From Roseomonas xinghualingensis (GTDB taxonomy: Bacteria; Pseudomonadota; Alphaproteobacteria; Acetobacterales; Acetobacteraceae), in NCBI RefSeq assembly GCF_025791835.1, contig NZ_JAOXLP010000012.1:79404-143403 (forward strand): a DNA stretch of 64,000 bases, given 5' to 3'. The notes below the pieces were generated by a model. The model made no database searches, had not been told where the DNA came from, and saw only the letters and a program-made list of their open reading frames with translations. Both the position numbers and the translations under genes were made by a program. This document shows positions 8,773-17,900 of the stretch, piece after piece. Numbering within the stretch: position 1 is the stretch's first letter; each line of letters begins with the position of its first letter.

Positions 8773-10278
8773 GTGTCCTTGCTCCTGCATCTTGGACCCA
8801 GGTCGATTGAAATGACTCCTCTGCGCGTCCTTTCGGTCGCCTCGGAATGCTTTCCGCTGATCAAGACCGGCGGGCTGGCCGATGTGGTGGGCGCCCTTCC
8901 GGCGGCGCTGGCTCCTGAAGCCGTGGCGGTCCGCACCCTGCTGCCCGGTTACCCCGAGGTGATCGCCAGGGCCGGCGCCGCAGGTCCTATCCATGTCTTC
9001 GATGACCTGTTTGGCGATGACCTCTTTGGCGGCCCCGCCAGGCTGCTGGCGGTGCGAATGGCAGGGCTGGACCTGCTGATCCTCGACGCACCCCATCTGT
9101 ATGCCCGCCCTGGCGGCCCCTATTCGGACCCACAGGGACGGGATTGGCCGGACAACCCGCGGCGTTTCGCCGCCCTGTCCTGGGCCGCCGCCGAAATCGG
9201 GCGCGGCGCCCTGCCAGGCTGGGTGCCCCAGGTGGTGCATGCCCATGACTGGCAGGCGGGCCTCGCCCCCGCCTATCTCCATTATGGCGCCGCCGCACGG
9301 CCGGGAACGGTCTTCACCGTCCATAACCTGGCCTTCCAGGGCCAGTGCGATGCTTCCCTGCTCTCCGCCCTCCGCCTGCCGCGAGAGGCCTGGAACATCG
9401 ACGGGGTGGAGTATTACGGCTCGATCGGCACGCTGAAGGCCGGGCTCCGACTTTCGGACCGCATCACCACCGTCTCCCCCACCTATGCCCGCGAGATCAC
9501 CACGCCCGCCGAGGGAATGGGGCTGGATGGGCTGCTCCGTGCCCGGTCCGGCGTTCTGCACGGCATCCTGAACGGCATCGACGAGGCCGCCTGGGACCCC
9601 GCCCGGGACCCTCATCTCGCCGCCCCCTTCGACGCGGGACACCTGGAAGGCCGGGAGACGAACCGCATGGCCCTGCGGGCCCGGATGGGCCTGGATGGGG
9701 CACCGGAAGCACTGGTGGTCGGCGTGGTGACCCGCCTCACTGGCCAAAAGGGCATGGACCTGCTGCTGGAGGCCCTGCCAGCCCTGCTCGGCCATGGCAT
9801 GAGCCTCGCTTTGCTGGGTGCCGGCGAGCCTCGGCTGGAAGCCGGCTTCCAGGCCGCCGCCGCCGCTCATCCCGGCCGTATCGGCATTCGCATCGGCTAT
9901 GACGAATCCCTGGCCCACCTGATCCAAGGGGGCTGCGACGCCCTGCTTGTCCCCTCTCGCTTCGAACCCTGCGGCCTCACCCAGCTTTGCGCCCTGCGCT
10001 ACGGAGCCCTGCCCGTGGTAGCCCGGGTGGGAGGGTTGGCCGATACGGTGATCGATGCCAATGAGGCAGCCCTTGCCGCCGGGGTAGCCACCGGTGTGCA
10101 ATTCGCCCCCACCACGGGACCGGCTCTGGAATCCGCCCTCGCGCGGCTGGCCGCCCTCTGGCGGGACCGGGGCGTCTGGGCAACAACCCAGGCCAATGCC
10201 CTGCATGCCCCGGTCGGCTGGGCACGTTCCGCGGCACGCTACGCCGCCCTTTACCGGGAAGTCACCAGAACAGCCTGA
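8773..10278 (+). CDS. glgA: Glycogen synthase (ADP-glucose starch synthase type, GT5)
   Basis: Transfers glucose from ADP-glucose to the growing alpha-1,4-glucan. The N-terminal domain shows the diagnostic KTGGLADV loop that binds ADP-glucose; HAHDWQAG and the C-terminal PSRFEPCGLTQL block with its catalytic glutamate are present. Two starts are possible: GTG at 8773, with a strong ribosome site (GGAGGATCAAGGG), giving 501 residues, or ATG at 8812, giving 488 residues and the more typical N-terminus MTPLRVLSVASE. The GTG is listed because of its ribosome site. It follows glgC by 153 bases and precedes glgP by 93. Confidence 0.95.
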   Translation: MSLLLHLGPRSIEMTPLRVLSVASECFPLIKTGGLADVVGALPAALAPEAVAVRTLLPGYPEVIARAGAAGPIHVFDDLFGDDLFGGPARLLAVRMAGLDLLILDAPHLYARPGGPYSDPQGRDWPDNPRRFAALSWAAAEIGRGALPGWVPQVVHAHDWQAGLAPAYLHYGAAARPGTVFTVHNLAFQGQCDASLLSALRLPREAWNIDGVEYYGSIGTLKAGLRLSDRITTVSPTYAREITTPAEGMGLDGLLRARSGVLHGILNGIDEAAWDPARDPHLAAPFDAGHLEGRETNRMALRARMGLDGAPEALVVGVVTRLTGQKGMDLLLEALPALLGHGMSLALLGAGEPRLEAGFQAAAAAHPGRIGIRIGYDESLAHLIQGGCDALLVPSRFEPCGLTQLCALRYGALPVVARVGGLADTVIDANEAALAAGVATGVQFAPTTGPALESALARLAALWRDRGVWATTQANALHAPVGWARSAARYAALYREVTRTA

Positions 10279-10371
10279 TGACCGGCCCTGCAAGGGCATT
10301 CTTTCCAGCGTCTTCGCCTTAGCGTTCATGGCACTTTTCATGAAGCCGGCGTAACTCGTACAGGACGGCCG

Positions 10372-12846
10372 ATGAACGATAGCCCTGCCCGCACCGCAAT
10401 CGCTCCCGGAGAATTCGGCGCCCCGGACGAGGCAGCCGTGAAGGCCTTCCGCCAGGCCATTCTGGACAAGCTGATCTATCAGGTCGGCGGCCGGCCGGAG
10501 CGCGCCAGCCCGCGCGACTGGTTCCTCGCCACCGCCCTCGCCGCCCGCGACCATGTGGTGGATGACTGGCGCCGCTCGAATGACGAGACGCGGGCGCAGG
10601 ACCGCAGGAGTGTCTGCTACCTGTCCATGGAGTTCCTCATCGGCCGGCTGTTGCCGGACGTGCTGGGCAATATGGGCCTGACGGAGACAGCCCGGCGGGC
10701 GCTGGACAGCCTCGAGGTCAGCCTCGACGCGGCTGCGACGCAGGAGCCTGATGCGGCGCTCGGCAATGGCGGTCTCGGCCGCCTCGCCGCCTGCTTCATG
10801 GAGAGCATGGCCAGCATCGGCGTGCCCGCCTATGGCTATGGCATCCGCTATGAGAACGGCCTGTTCCGCCAGGTGATCGCGGACGGTATCCAGCACGAGG
10901 TGCCGGAAGACTGGCTGGCGCTGGGAAATCCCTGGGAGTTCGAGCGCTCAAGCCTGATCTACGAGATCCGGTTCGGCGGCCATGTGCGGCCGGAAGTGTC
11001 GGTGGACGGCTCCACCCGGATGGTCTGGCATGCTGGCGAGATCGTGAAGGCCCTCGCCTATGACACTCCTGTCGTGGGCTGGCGCGGCAAGCGGGTCAAC
11101 ACGCTGCGCCTCTGGTCCGCTCGCGCGACCGATCCGCTGCATCTGAGCGACTTCAACCGCGGCGACCATGTGGGCGCCCAGGCTGCGCGGATGCGTGCCG
11201 AGGCAATCTCCCGCGTGCTCTATCCCGGTGACGAGACCGAGGCGGGGCAGGAGCTGCGCCTGCGGCAGGAGTATTTCTTCGCCTCCGCTTCCCTGCAGGA
11301 CATCATCCGCCGCCATCTGTCCAAGCACCCGGATCTGGCAAACCTCGCGGATCATGTCGCGATCCAACTCAACGATACTCATCCGGCGATCGGCGTGGCC
11401 GAGCTGATGCGGTTGCTGGTCGATGTGCATGGAATGGCCTGGGAAAAGGCCAGGGACATCACCCTGGCAACCTTCTCCTACACCAATCATACGCTGATGC
11501 CCGAGGCGCTGGAGACCTGGGCGGTGCCGATGATGGAGCGCGTGCTGCCCCGGCACATGCAGATCATCTACCTCATCAACGCTCACCACCTGGACCGCGC
11601 CCGTGCCAAGGGCGCGGAGGATTCCCTCCTCTCCTCCATCTCCCTCATCGATGAGCGGAACGACCGGCGCGTGCGGATGGGCCATCTCGCCTTCATCGGC
11701 TCGCACCGTATCAACGGGGTCTCGGCCCTGCATACGCAGCTGATGCGTGATACCGTCTTCGCCGATCTCAATCAGGTCTGCGGCGACCGCATCACCAACA
11801 AAACCAATGGCATCACCTTCCGCCGCTGGCTGCACCGCGCTAATCCAGGGCTGATGAAGCTGCTGGTGGAGGCCATCGGCGCCGCCGTGCTGGACGACCC
11901 GGACCGGTTGGAGGATCTCGTCCCCTTCGCCGCCGATGCGTCCTTCCGCCAGAAATTCGCCGCCCAGCGCCGCGCCGCCAAGGATCGCCTGACTGGCTAC
12001 ATCGCCTCCCGCATCGGGCTGAAGGTGGAGCCGGACGCGCTCTTCGACGTGCAGGTCAAGCGCATCCATGAATACAAGCGGCAGTTGCTCAACATCATCG
12101 AAACCGTCGCGCTCTACAATGAGATGCGTGCCCGCCCGACGGCACGCTGGGTGCCACGGGTGAAGATCTTCGCCGGCAAGGCCGCGCCGAGCTACCACCA
12201 GGCGAAGCTCATCATCCGGCTGGTGAATGACGTGGCCGCCACGATCAATGACGACCCCACGCTGCGCGACATGCTGAAGGTCGCCTTCCTGCCGAACTAC
12301 AATGTCAGCCTCGCGGAGATAATCATCCCCGCCGCCGACCTGTCGGAGCAGATCTCCACGGCGGGGCTGGAGGCATCAGGCACCGGCAACATGAAGCTGG
12401 CCCTGAACGGCGCGCTGACGATCGGCACGATGGATGGCGCGAATGTCGAGATCCATGAGCGCGTGGGCAAGGACAACATCTTCATCTTCGGCCTGACCGC
12501 CCATGAGGTGGCGGAACGCAAGGCCAGCCACGACGCGCGCGCGGCTGTGGCTGCCTCCCCTGAACTGCGTGGCGCGCTGGATGCCATTGCCTCAGGTGTT
12601 TTCTCGCCCGATGAGCCTGATCGCTATCGTGGTCTGATCGAAGGATTACTGCGCGACGACCGCTACCTCGTCACCGCTGATTTCGAGACCTATCACGCCC
12701 GGCAACGGGACGTGGCGGCGCGCTGGACGCAGCCGGATTCCTGGTGGCGGTCGGCGGTTCTGAACACCGCCCATGTCGGCTGGTTCTCCGCCGATCGCAC
12801 CATCCGGGAATATGCGACGGACATCTGGAACGTGACACCGGGCTGA
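10372..12846 (+). CDS. glgP: Glycogen/starch/alpha-glucan phosphorylase
   Basis: Releases glucose-1-phosphate from glycogen by phosphorolysis using pyridoxal phosphate. The 824 residues match the family length. The cofactor lysine is Lys675 in SGTGNMK, followed by LNGALTIGTMDGANVEI-type sequence; the N-terminal YLSMEFLIGR and ALGNGGLGRLAACF blocks are also intact. It is third in the glycogen cluster, so the cell encodes synthesis and mobilisation together. No branching or debranching enzyme is next to it. A modest hairpin (AGCGCC/GGCGCT at 12867-12882) follows the gene. Confidence 0.96.
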   Translation: MNDSPARTAIAPGEFGAPDEAAVKAFRQAILDKLIYQVGGRPERASPRDWFLATALAARDHVVDDWRRSNDETRAQDRRSVCYLSMEFLIGRLLPDVLGNMGLTETARRALDSLEVSLDAAATQEPDAALGNGGLGRLAACFMESMASIGVPAYGYGIRYENGLFRQVIADGIQHEVPEDWLALGNPWEFERSSLIYEIRFGGHVRPEVSVDGSTRMVWHAGEIVKALAYDTPVVGWRGKRVNTLRLWSARATDPLHLSDFNRGDHVGAQAARMRAEAISRVLYPGDETEAGQELRLRQEYFFASASLQDIIRRHLSKHPDLANLADHVAIQLNDTHPAIGVAELMRLLVDVHGMAWEKARDITLATFSYTNHTLMPEALETWAVPMMERVLPRHMQIIYLINAHHLDRARAKGAEDSLLSSISLIDERNDRRVRMGHLAFIGSHRINGVSALHTQLMRDTVFADLNQVCGDRITNKTNGITFRRWLHRANPGLMKLLVEAIGAAVLDDPDRLEDLVPFAADASFRQKFAAQRRAAKDRLTGYIASRIGLKVEPDALFDVQVKRIHEYKRQLLNIIETVALYNEMRARPTARWVPRVKIFAGKAAPSYHQAKLIIRLVNDVAATINDDPTLRDMLKVAFLPNYNVSLAEIIIPAADLSEQISTAGLEASGTGNMKLALNGALTIGTMDGANVEIHERVGKDNIFIFGLTAHEVAERKASHDARAAVAASPELRGALDAIASGVFSPDEPDRYRGLIEGLLRDDRYLVTADFETYHARQRDVAARWTQPDSWWRSAVLNTAHVGWFSADRTIREYATDIWNVTPG

Positions 12847-12912
12847 GCGGACCGCCGCCAGGGGAGAGCGCCCGGAGGCGCTTGCCCCCGGCGGCGCAAG
12901 CGGAGTGACGCC

Positions 12913-13158
12913 TCAATGATGCAACCGCCGGATCAAATCCTGCACCACGGCTTCCACTTCCTCCACAAGGATCATGCGGATAGCCGCACCATCCATCCGC
13001 CCTGCGGCCTTGCTCCGCTCGAACAATTCGACGAGTTGCCGTACCTCCGCCGCCGCCGAGCGAAGATAGGCGATCGGGTCATCGGTCCTCCGCAGCCCTT
13101 CCTCGAGAACGGCGCGGATGGCGGCGGCCATTGTCCTCCGCAACTTCTCTTCGCCCAT
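12913..13158 (-). CDS. Small unknown protein, predicted helical, 81 residues
   Basis: No family recognised. The reading frame gives MGEEKLRRTMAAAIRAVLEE and continues as an almost entirely helical, charged protein ending in LIRRLHH, with no signal peptide or membrane segment. It lies between glgP (convergent) and the proline-rich gene that heads the cellulose operon (divergent), so it could be an accessory of either cluster or unrelated. Amino-acid usage looks natural rather than like a shadow frame, and no better frame exists here, but the start has no strong ribosome site. Confidence 0.5.
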   Translation of the reverse strand: MGEEKLRRTMAAAIRAVLEEGLRRTDDPIAYLRSAAAEVRQLVELFERSKAAGRMDGAAIRMILVEEVEAVVQDLIRRLHH

Positions 13159-13354
13159 CTACCCATCCGCCTGCGGCGCCTGCCAGTCCAACTCATACCA
13201 CGCGCAACAGAAGACAGAAATGATGCACACCAAAGAGGCGCGTCTTCAGTTTTCAGATCCAGGCTTATTCCTTCACAGGAAGGCTAGTTTAGACCTTCTT
13301 TGTTAAGACCACAGAAACATGCGCCATTTAGTTATCCATGGCACCTGAGGGCAA

Positions 13355-14140
13355 GTGGAATATTACCAACATGCGCGCCCAGGTAGCAGACAACCGGTGC
13401 TCTTCCCGGTTTTCGGGCCACCGCGTATCCTTCCGCAGCTTGAGAGTGAAAGGGTTCCCGCCTGCGTGGACGAGCCGATTAAACGCCTTCTCCACGCCTG
13501 TGGCCTGCGAAGCTTTCCCTATCTTCGCTATCCCCCGGTTCGGATCGAAGCACGGGTACCGGAGCCCGCAACCGCCCCCCTCACTACCCTGCAGGATGAA
13601 GCGCAACGCGTGAGCGATGAGGTTATGCAACCTCCTGCACCACCCCAGGGCGAGAGCTCCGAACCGTTTCCGCCACGCGTCAGCCTCACGCGCCTGCGCC
13701 GGCCGCGGCGTCCCTCCGCGATGCGTGCCGCCACGCCACTCGTCTATCCCACAACGGCGGCCACCCCGCTGCCTGAGCCTCCGGCCATGCCCGGATCCCA
13801 TGCCGTTCGGCGTGAGGCCCGGCCAGTTCCGGCTTTCCATCTGCCCCCCGCTCCTCCGGCGCCCAGGCACACGGCCGAATCTCCCCTGGCACGCCATGCC
13901 GCCATGGCGCCGGCCCTTCGTTCCGCCCTCCCGTCTTCCCCTGCGGCTACACACGCCAACCGGCGCTTCGCTCTGCTGGATGAGATTTCGGCCAGGCGCA
14001 CCACCTCGCCCGAGGGCTCCCCTTCTTTCCATGGGATTGCCCCGTCACCACCCCTGCTCCCACCGGCTCCACCACCCGAGCCCCCCAGCCCACCACGCCT
14101 GCGTGTGCGCCGGCGCCCGCGGCCCCAGGGTGGCGCGTAA
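13355..14140 (+). CDS. Proline-rich protein heading the cellulose operon, possible BcsP/BcsR-like subunit
   Basis: A 261-residue protein read from a GTG preceded by a good ribosome site (TGAGGGCAA). Residues 38-56 (EPIKRLLHACGLRSFPYLRY) resemble the short 'LLxxxGLxxxxYxx' motif that I recall from BcsR/BcsP proteins of other cellulose operons; the remainder is a long proline/arginine-rich, probably disordered segment ending in a small conserved-looking RRFALLDEI helix and a PPLLPPAPPPEPPSPP tail. Its stop overlaps the bcsQ start by one base (TAATG), so it is clearly coupled to cellulose synthesis. In known operons such small proteins bind BcsQ or tune BcsA. The assignment by motif is tentative; the operon position is firm. 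Confidence 0.65.
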   Translation: MEYYQHARPGSRQPVLFPVFGPPRILPQLESERVPACVDEPIKRLLHACGLRSFPYLRYPPVRIEARVPEPATAPLTTLQDEAQRVSDEVMQPPAPPQGESSEPFPPRVSLTRLRRPRRPSAMRAATPLVYPTTAATPLPEPPAMPGSHAVRREARPVPAFHLPPAPPAPRHTAESPLARHAAMAPALRSALPSSPAATHANRRFALLDEISARRTTSPEGSPSFHGIAPSPPLLPPAPPPEPPSPPRLRVRRRPRPQGGA

Positions 14141-14961
14141 TGCCGCTTGTCGCCTTCGTCTCGCCCAAGGGGGGCGTGGGAAAGACCACGCTCGCCGCCA
14201 ATGTGGCCGCACTCCTCGCCGCGCGCGGCCATGACGTGCTCGCCCTGGACCTGGACCCCCAGAACGCCCTCCGCATCCATCTCGGCTTGCCGGTGCGGGA
14301 CGAGGAGGGCTTCATCACCGAACTCGGCAGCGGCATCTCCTGGCGCGCCGCGCTGCGCCAGACCCCCTATGGCATCTCCCTTCTGCCACATGGCACGGCG
14401 GAGCCACGCCGTGCCTTCGAACTGATCCGCCTGTTGATGGATCGCCCTGAGGCTCTGGCAGAACCGGTGCGCGAAATGCTGGCTGACCCACGCCGCATCG
14501 TGATGGTGGACAGCCCGCCCGGCCCCTCGCCAGCCCTTTCCGCCATCATGCCAATGATGGATCTGGCGGTGGTGGTGCTGCTGGCTGATGCCGGCAGCGC
14601 CTCCCTCATTCCGCAGATCGCCGATGGCAGCTTCCTCGGACGCGGCACGATGGCGGCGCGGGCAGCGGATCGCTCGGTGCTGGTGCTGAATCAGGTCGAG
14701 TTGGACATGCCCCTCTCCACCGCCGTGCTCGATTGCGCGCAGGAACTGCTGGGCAGCCGATTTGCCGGCGCCATCGCGCGCGATCCGGTGGTGGCGGAGG
14801 CTCTGGCCGACCGCCGCCTTCCGGTGGAGATGGCGGGCGGGCGCGCCGCCGAGGACCTCTCCATCCTCGCCGAGGCAATCCTGGGCCGCCTTTCCCTGCC
14901 GCCGCCAACCCCGCAAGGAAGCGGCCATTCCGTGCTGACCGATTGGGGAATGCGCCGATGA
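14140..14961 (+). CDS. bcsQ: Cellulose biosynthesis protein BcsQ, ParA/MinD-type ATPase
   Basis: A 273-residue ParA-like ATPase of the BcsQ (YhjQ) family that helps assemble or polarise the cellulose synthase. The deviant Walker A SPKGGVGKTT (residues 8-17) has the two lysines typical of the MinD/ParA class, LALDLDPQNALRIHLG is the second conserved block, and VMVDSPPG is Walker B. It starts in the TAATG overlap with the proline-rich gene and its TGA overlaps the bcsAB start (ATGA, 14958-14961). In enterobacteria BcsQ works with BcsE/BcsR; BcsE is not seen here. Confidence 0.9.
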   Translation: MPLVAFVSPKGGVGKTTLAANVAALLAARGHDVLALDLDPQNALRIHLGLPVRDEEGFITELGSGISWRAALRQTPYGISLLPHGTAEPRRAFELIRLLMDRPEALAEPVREMLADPRRIVMVDSPPGPSPALSAIMPMMDLAVVVLLADAGSASLIPQIADGSFLGRGTMAARAADRSVLVLNQVELDMPLSTAVLDCAQELLGSRFAGAIARDPVVAEALADRRLPVEMAGGRAAEDLSILAEAILGRLSLPPPTPQGSGHSVLTDWGMRR

Positions 14962-17900
14962 CGGCCATCCGGATGACCGCCACCGCCGAGCGCCTGCCGC
15001 CCCTGGGCCGCGCCCTGCGGATCGCCAGCATCCTGCTCGGCGTCCTGGCCTATCTGTTCGTGATCACCGTCCCCCTGAATGGCGAGCAGCAGGCGGTTCT
15101 GACCCTTCTTGGCATCGCGGCCTTCCTTGTCATCAACCGCTTCAAGTCGCGCCGCGCGACAGTGCTCCTGGTCCTGCTCTCATTCGCCATCACCTCCCGC
15201 TATCTCTGGTGGCGGGTGACGGAGACGCTGGAGTTCGACACCTTCCTGCAGGGCTTCTTCTCGCTCGGCCTCTTCGCGGCCGAATGCTATGCGGGCTCCC
15301 TGCTCTTCCTGTCCTATGTCCAGCTCACCTATCCGCTGAACCGCAAGCCCACGGCCCTGCCGCCGGACCCGGACGAGTGGCCGAGCGTGGATGTCTATGT
15401 CCCCACCTATAACGAGAACCTGGAGATCGTGCGGCCGACGGTACTGGCCTGCATGAATATCGACTGGCCGCGGGACAAGCTGAACGTCTATGTCCTCGAT
15501 GATGGCCGGCGCCCCGAGTTCCGCCAGTTCTGCGAGGAGGTTGGCTGCGGCTACATCGTCCGCCCCGACAACAAGGGCGCGAAGGCTGGTAACCTCAACC
15601 ACGCGCTGAAGCATACCGATGGCGAATACATCGCCATCTTCGACTGCGACCACGCCCCCACCCGCGCCTTCCTTCAGATGACTGTTGGTTGGTTGGTGCG
15701 TGACAAGCGGATCTCACTGGTCCAGACACCGCACTACTTCTATTCACCCGACCCCTTCGAGCGGAACCTCGCCCGCCAGCGTCAGGTGCCGAATGAGGGC
15801 CTGCTGTTCTACGGCGCCATCCAGCCGGGCAACGACCTGTGGAACGCCTCCTTCTTCTGCGGCTCCTGCGCTATCATCCGCCGCACCGCCCTACTCGAGG
15901 TTGGAGGCGTGCCGCACCAGACAGTGACGGAAGACTGCCACTGCTCGCTGCTGATGCAGCAGAAGGGCTGGCACACAGCCTATATCCGCCTGCCCCTCGC
16001 GGCCGGCCTGGCCACCGAGCGCCTTTCCATCCATATCGGCCAGCGCATGCGCTGGGCGCGCGGCATGATCCAGATCCTGCGGCAGGAGAACACGCCTTTC
16101 GCCCCCGGCCTCACCTGGGCGCAGCGGCTCTGCTACTTCACCGCGGGCTTCTCCTTCCTCTTCTCCCTGCCACGCATCGTCTTTCTCACCTCTCCTCTGG
16201 CCTTCCTTTTCCTCGGCCAGAATATCATCGCGGCCTCCCCGCTTGCCATCATCGCCTATGCGGGAAGCCACATGTTCCATGCCTTCGGAACGGCATCCCG
16301 CCTGAACGGCCGCAACCGTCATTCCTTCTGGTCAGAGATCTACGAGGCCTGCATGGCCGCTCCCCTGGTGCTGGTCACGCTCGCCACGCTCTGGGACCCG
16401 CGCAAGGGCAAGTTCAACGTCACCGACAAGGGAGGGCGGCTGGAGGAGGGCTATCTCGATGTGCGCGCCGTGCTGCCGAACCTCATCCTGCTCGGCGCGC
16501 TGATCACCGGCGCTTGCATCGGCATCTACGGCACGCTGACGAACGAGACGGGATCGCTGGAATTCCAGGCTTATCTGCTGAACACCCTCTGGTGCACGCT
16601 CTGCCTCGTCCCCGTCTCCGCGGCGGTCGCGGTGGGCCTGGAGCGCGAGCAGATGCGCGACCGTGCGCGGGTGGAGGTGAACCTTCCCGCTGAGCTCATC
16701 CTCTCCAACGGCCAGCGCGTGTCCGCCCATTCCTCCGACATCTCCATGTCCGGCGCCCGCCTCCTGCTCGAACGCCCGCTCGGCATCGCCGATGGCGACC
16801 ATTGCCAGGTCTGCTTCGATCTTGGCGGCGAGCATGTGGAGGTGAACGCCACCCTCCTCCACTGGGAGGACCGCGAGGCCTTCCTGCGCTTCCACATCGA
16901 GAATGTGGTGGATGAGGCGGCGATGGTCCGCGTCTTCTTCGGCCGCCCCGATGCCTGGGTGCACTGGGACCAGTGGCCGAAGGATCGCCCGCTGCACGCG
17001 TTGAAGGACGTGGTGATGGCCACGAAGGACGCCGTGTTCCGCAAGTACCGCTTCAAGATGACGAAGGCCCCCAGCCGCGTGAGCAAGCCCGTTCCCGTCG
17101 AACAGATCCGCAAGTCCGATGTGGTGCGGCCGAAGCCGCAGCTGGCGCGGCCGAAGGAAACCACCGCGGCCGCCATAGCCCTGCTGGCGCTGCTGTTACC
17201 GGGCACGGCCCAGGCCCAGCTCTCGTCCCAGAACCAGGCGCAGCGGCCCGGCGCGGCACGTCCTGACGCCCCGCCGGCAGCTCTGCCCGCCGTACCCGCG
17301 CCGGGCACTCCGCCCACCGCGCTGGACCCACCCGCCGCCGCACCGGCTCCCTTCGCCACCCCGGCGCCTGCGGCTGCCCCCGCCCCGCCGGGCAGCCGGC
17401 GGGAGGTACGGCTGACCTTTCGCGAGCTAGGCCTGGCAGGGCCGATGCAGTTCCGCGGCATCTCCGATCTGCAGGGTGTGCTCTTCGGCGTCTCGCGGGA
17501 TGAGGTGGTGACCTCCGCGCGCCTCACCGTGCAGGGCGGCTCCTCCGCCGCCCTCATCCCCTCCCTCAGCCAGATCGCCGTCACGCTGAACGAGCAGTTC
17601 GTGGGCAACATCGCGCTCGATCCCGCGCGCCAAGCCTTCGGCCCGCTCTCCTTCGACATCGACCCGGTGAACTTCGCCGAGACGAACCGGCTGAACTTCC
17701 GCTTCGCCGGCCGCTACGCGACCGAGTGCAACGATCCGCTCTCGGGTCTCCTCTACGCCAATCTCTCCGACCTCTCGACGCTGCAGATGACGATCGAGCG
17801 CCTTCCGCCGCAGCGCGACCTCGCCCGCCTGCCGGAACCGCTCTTCGATCGCCGCGTGCTGCGCCGCGCGCTGAACCTGCCGGTGGTCATTCCGGCCGAG

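Noticed and set aside
8563..10896. A 777-codon open frame on the minus strand
   Set aside because: Antisense to glgA and the start of glgP, which are unmistakable.
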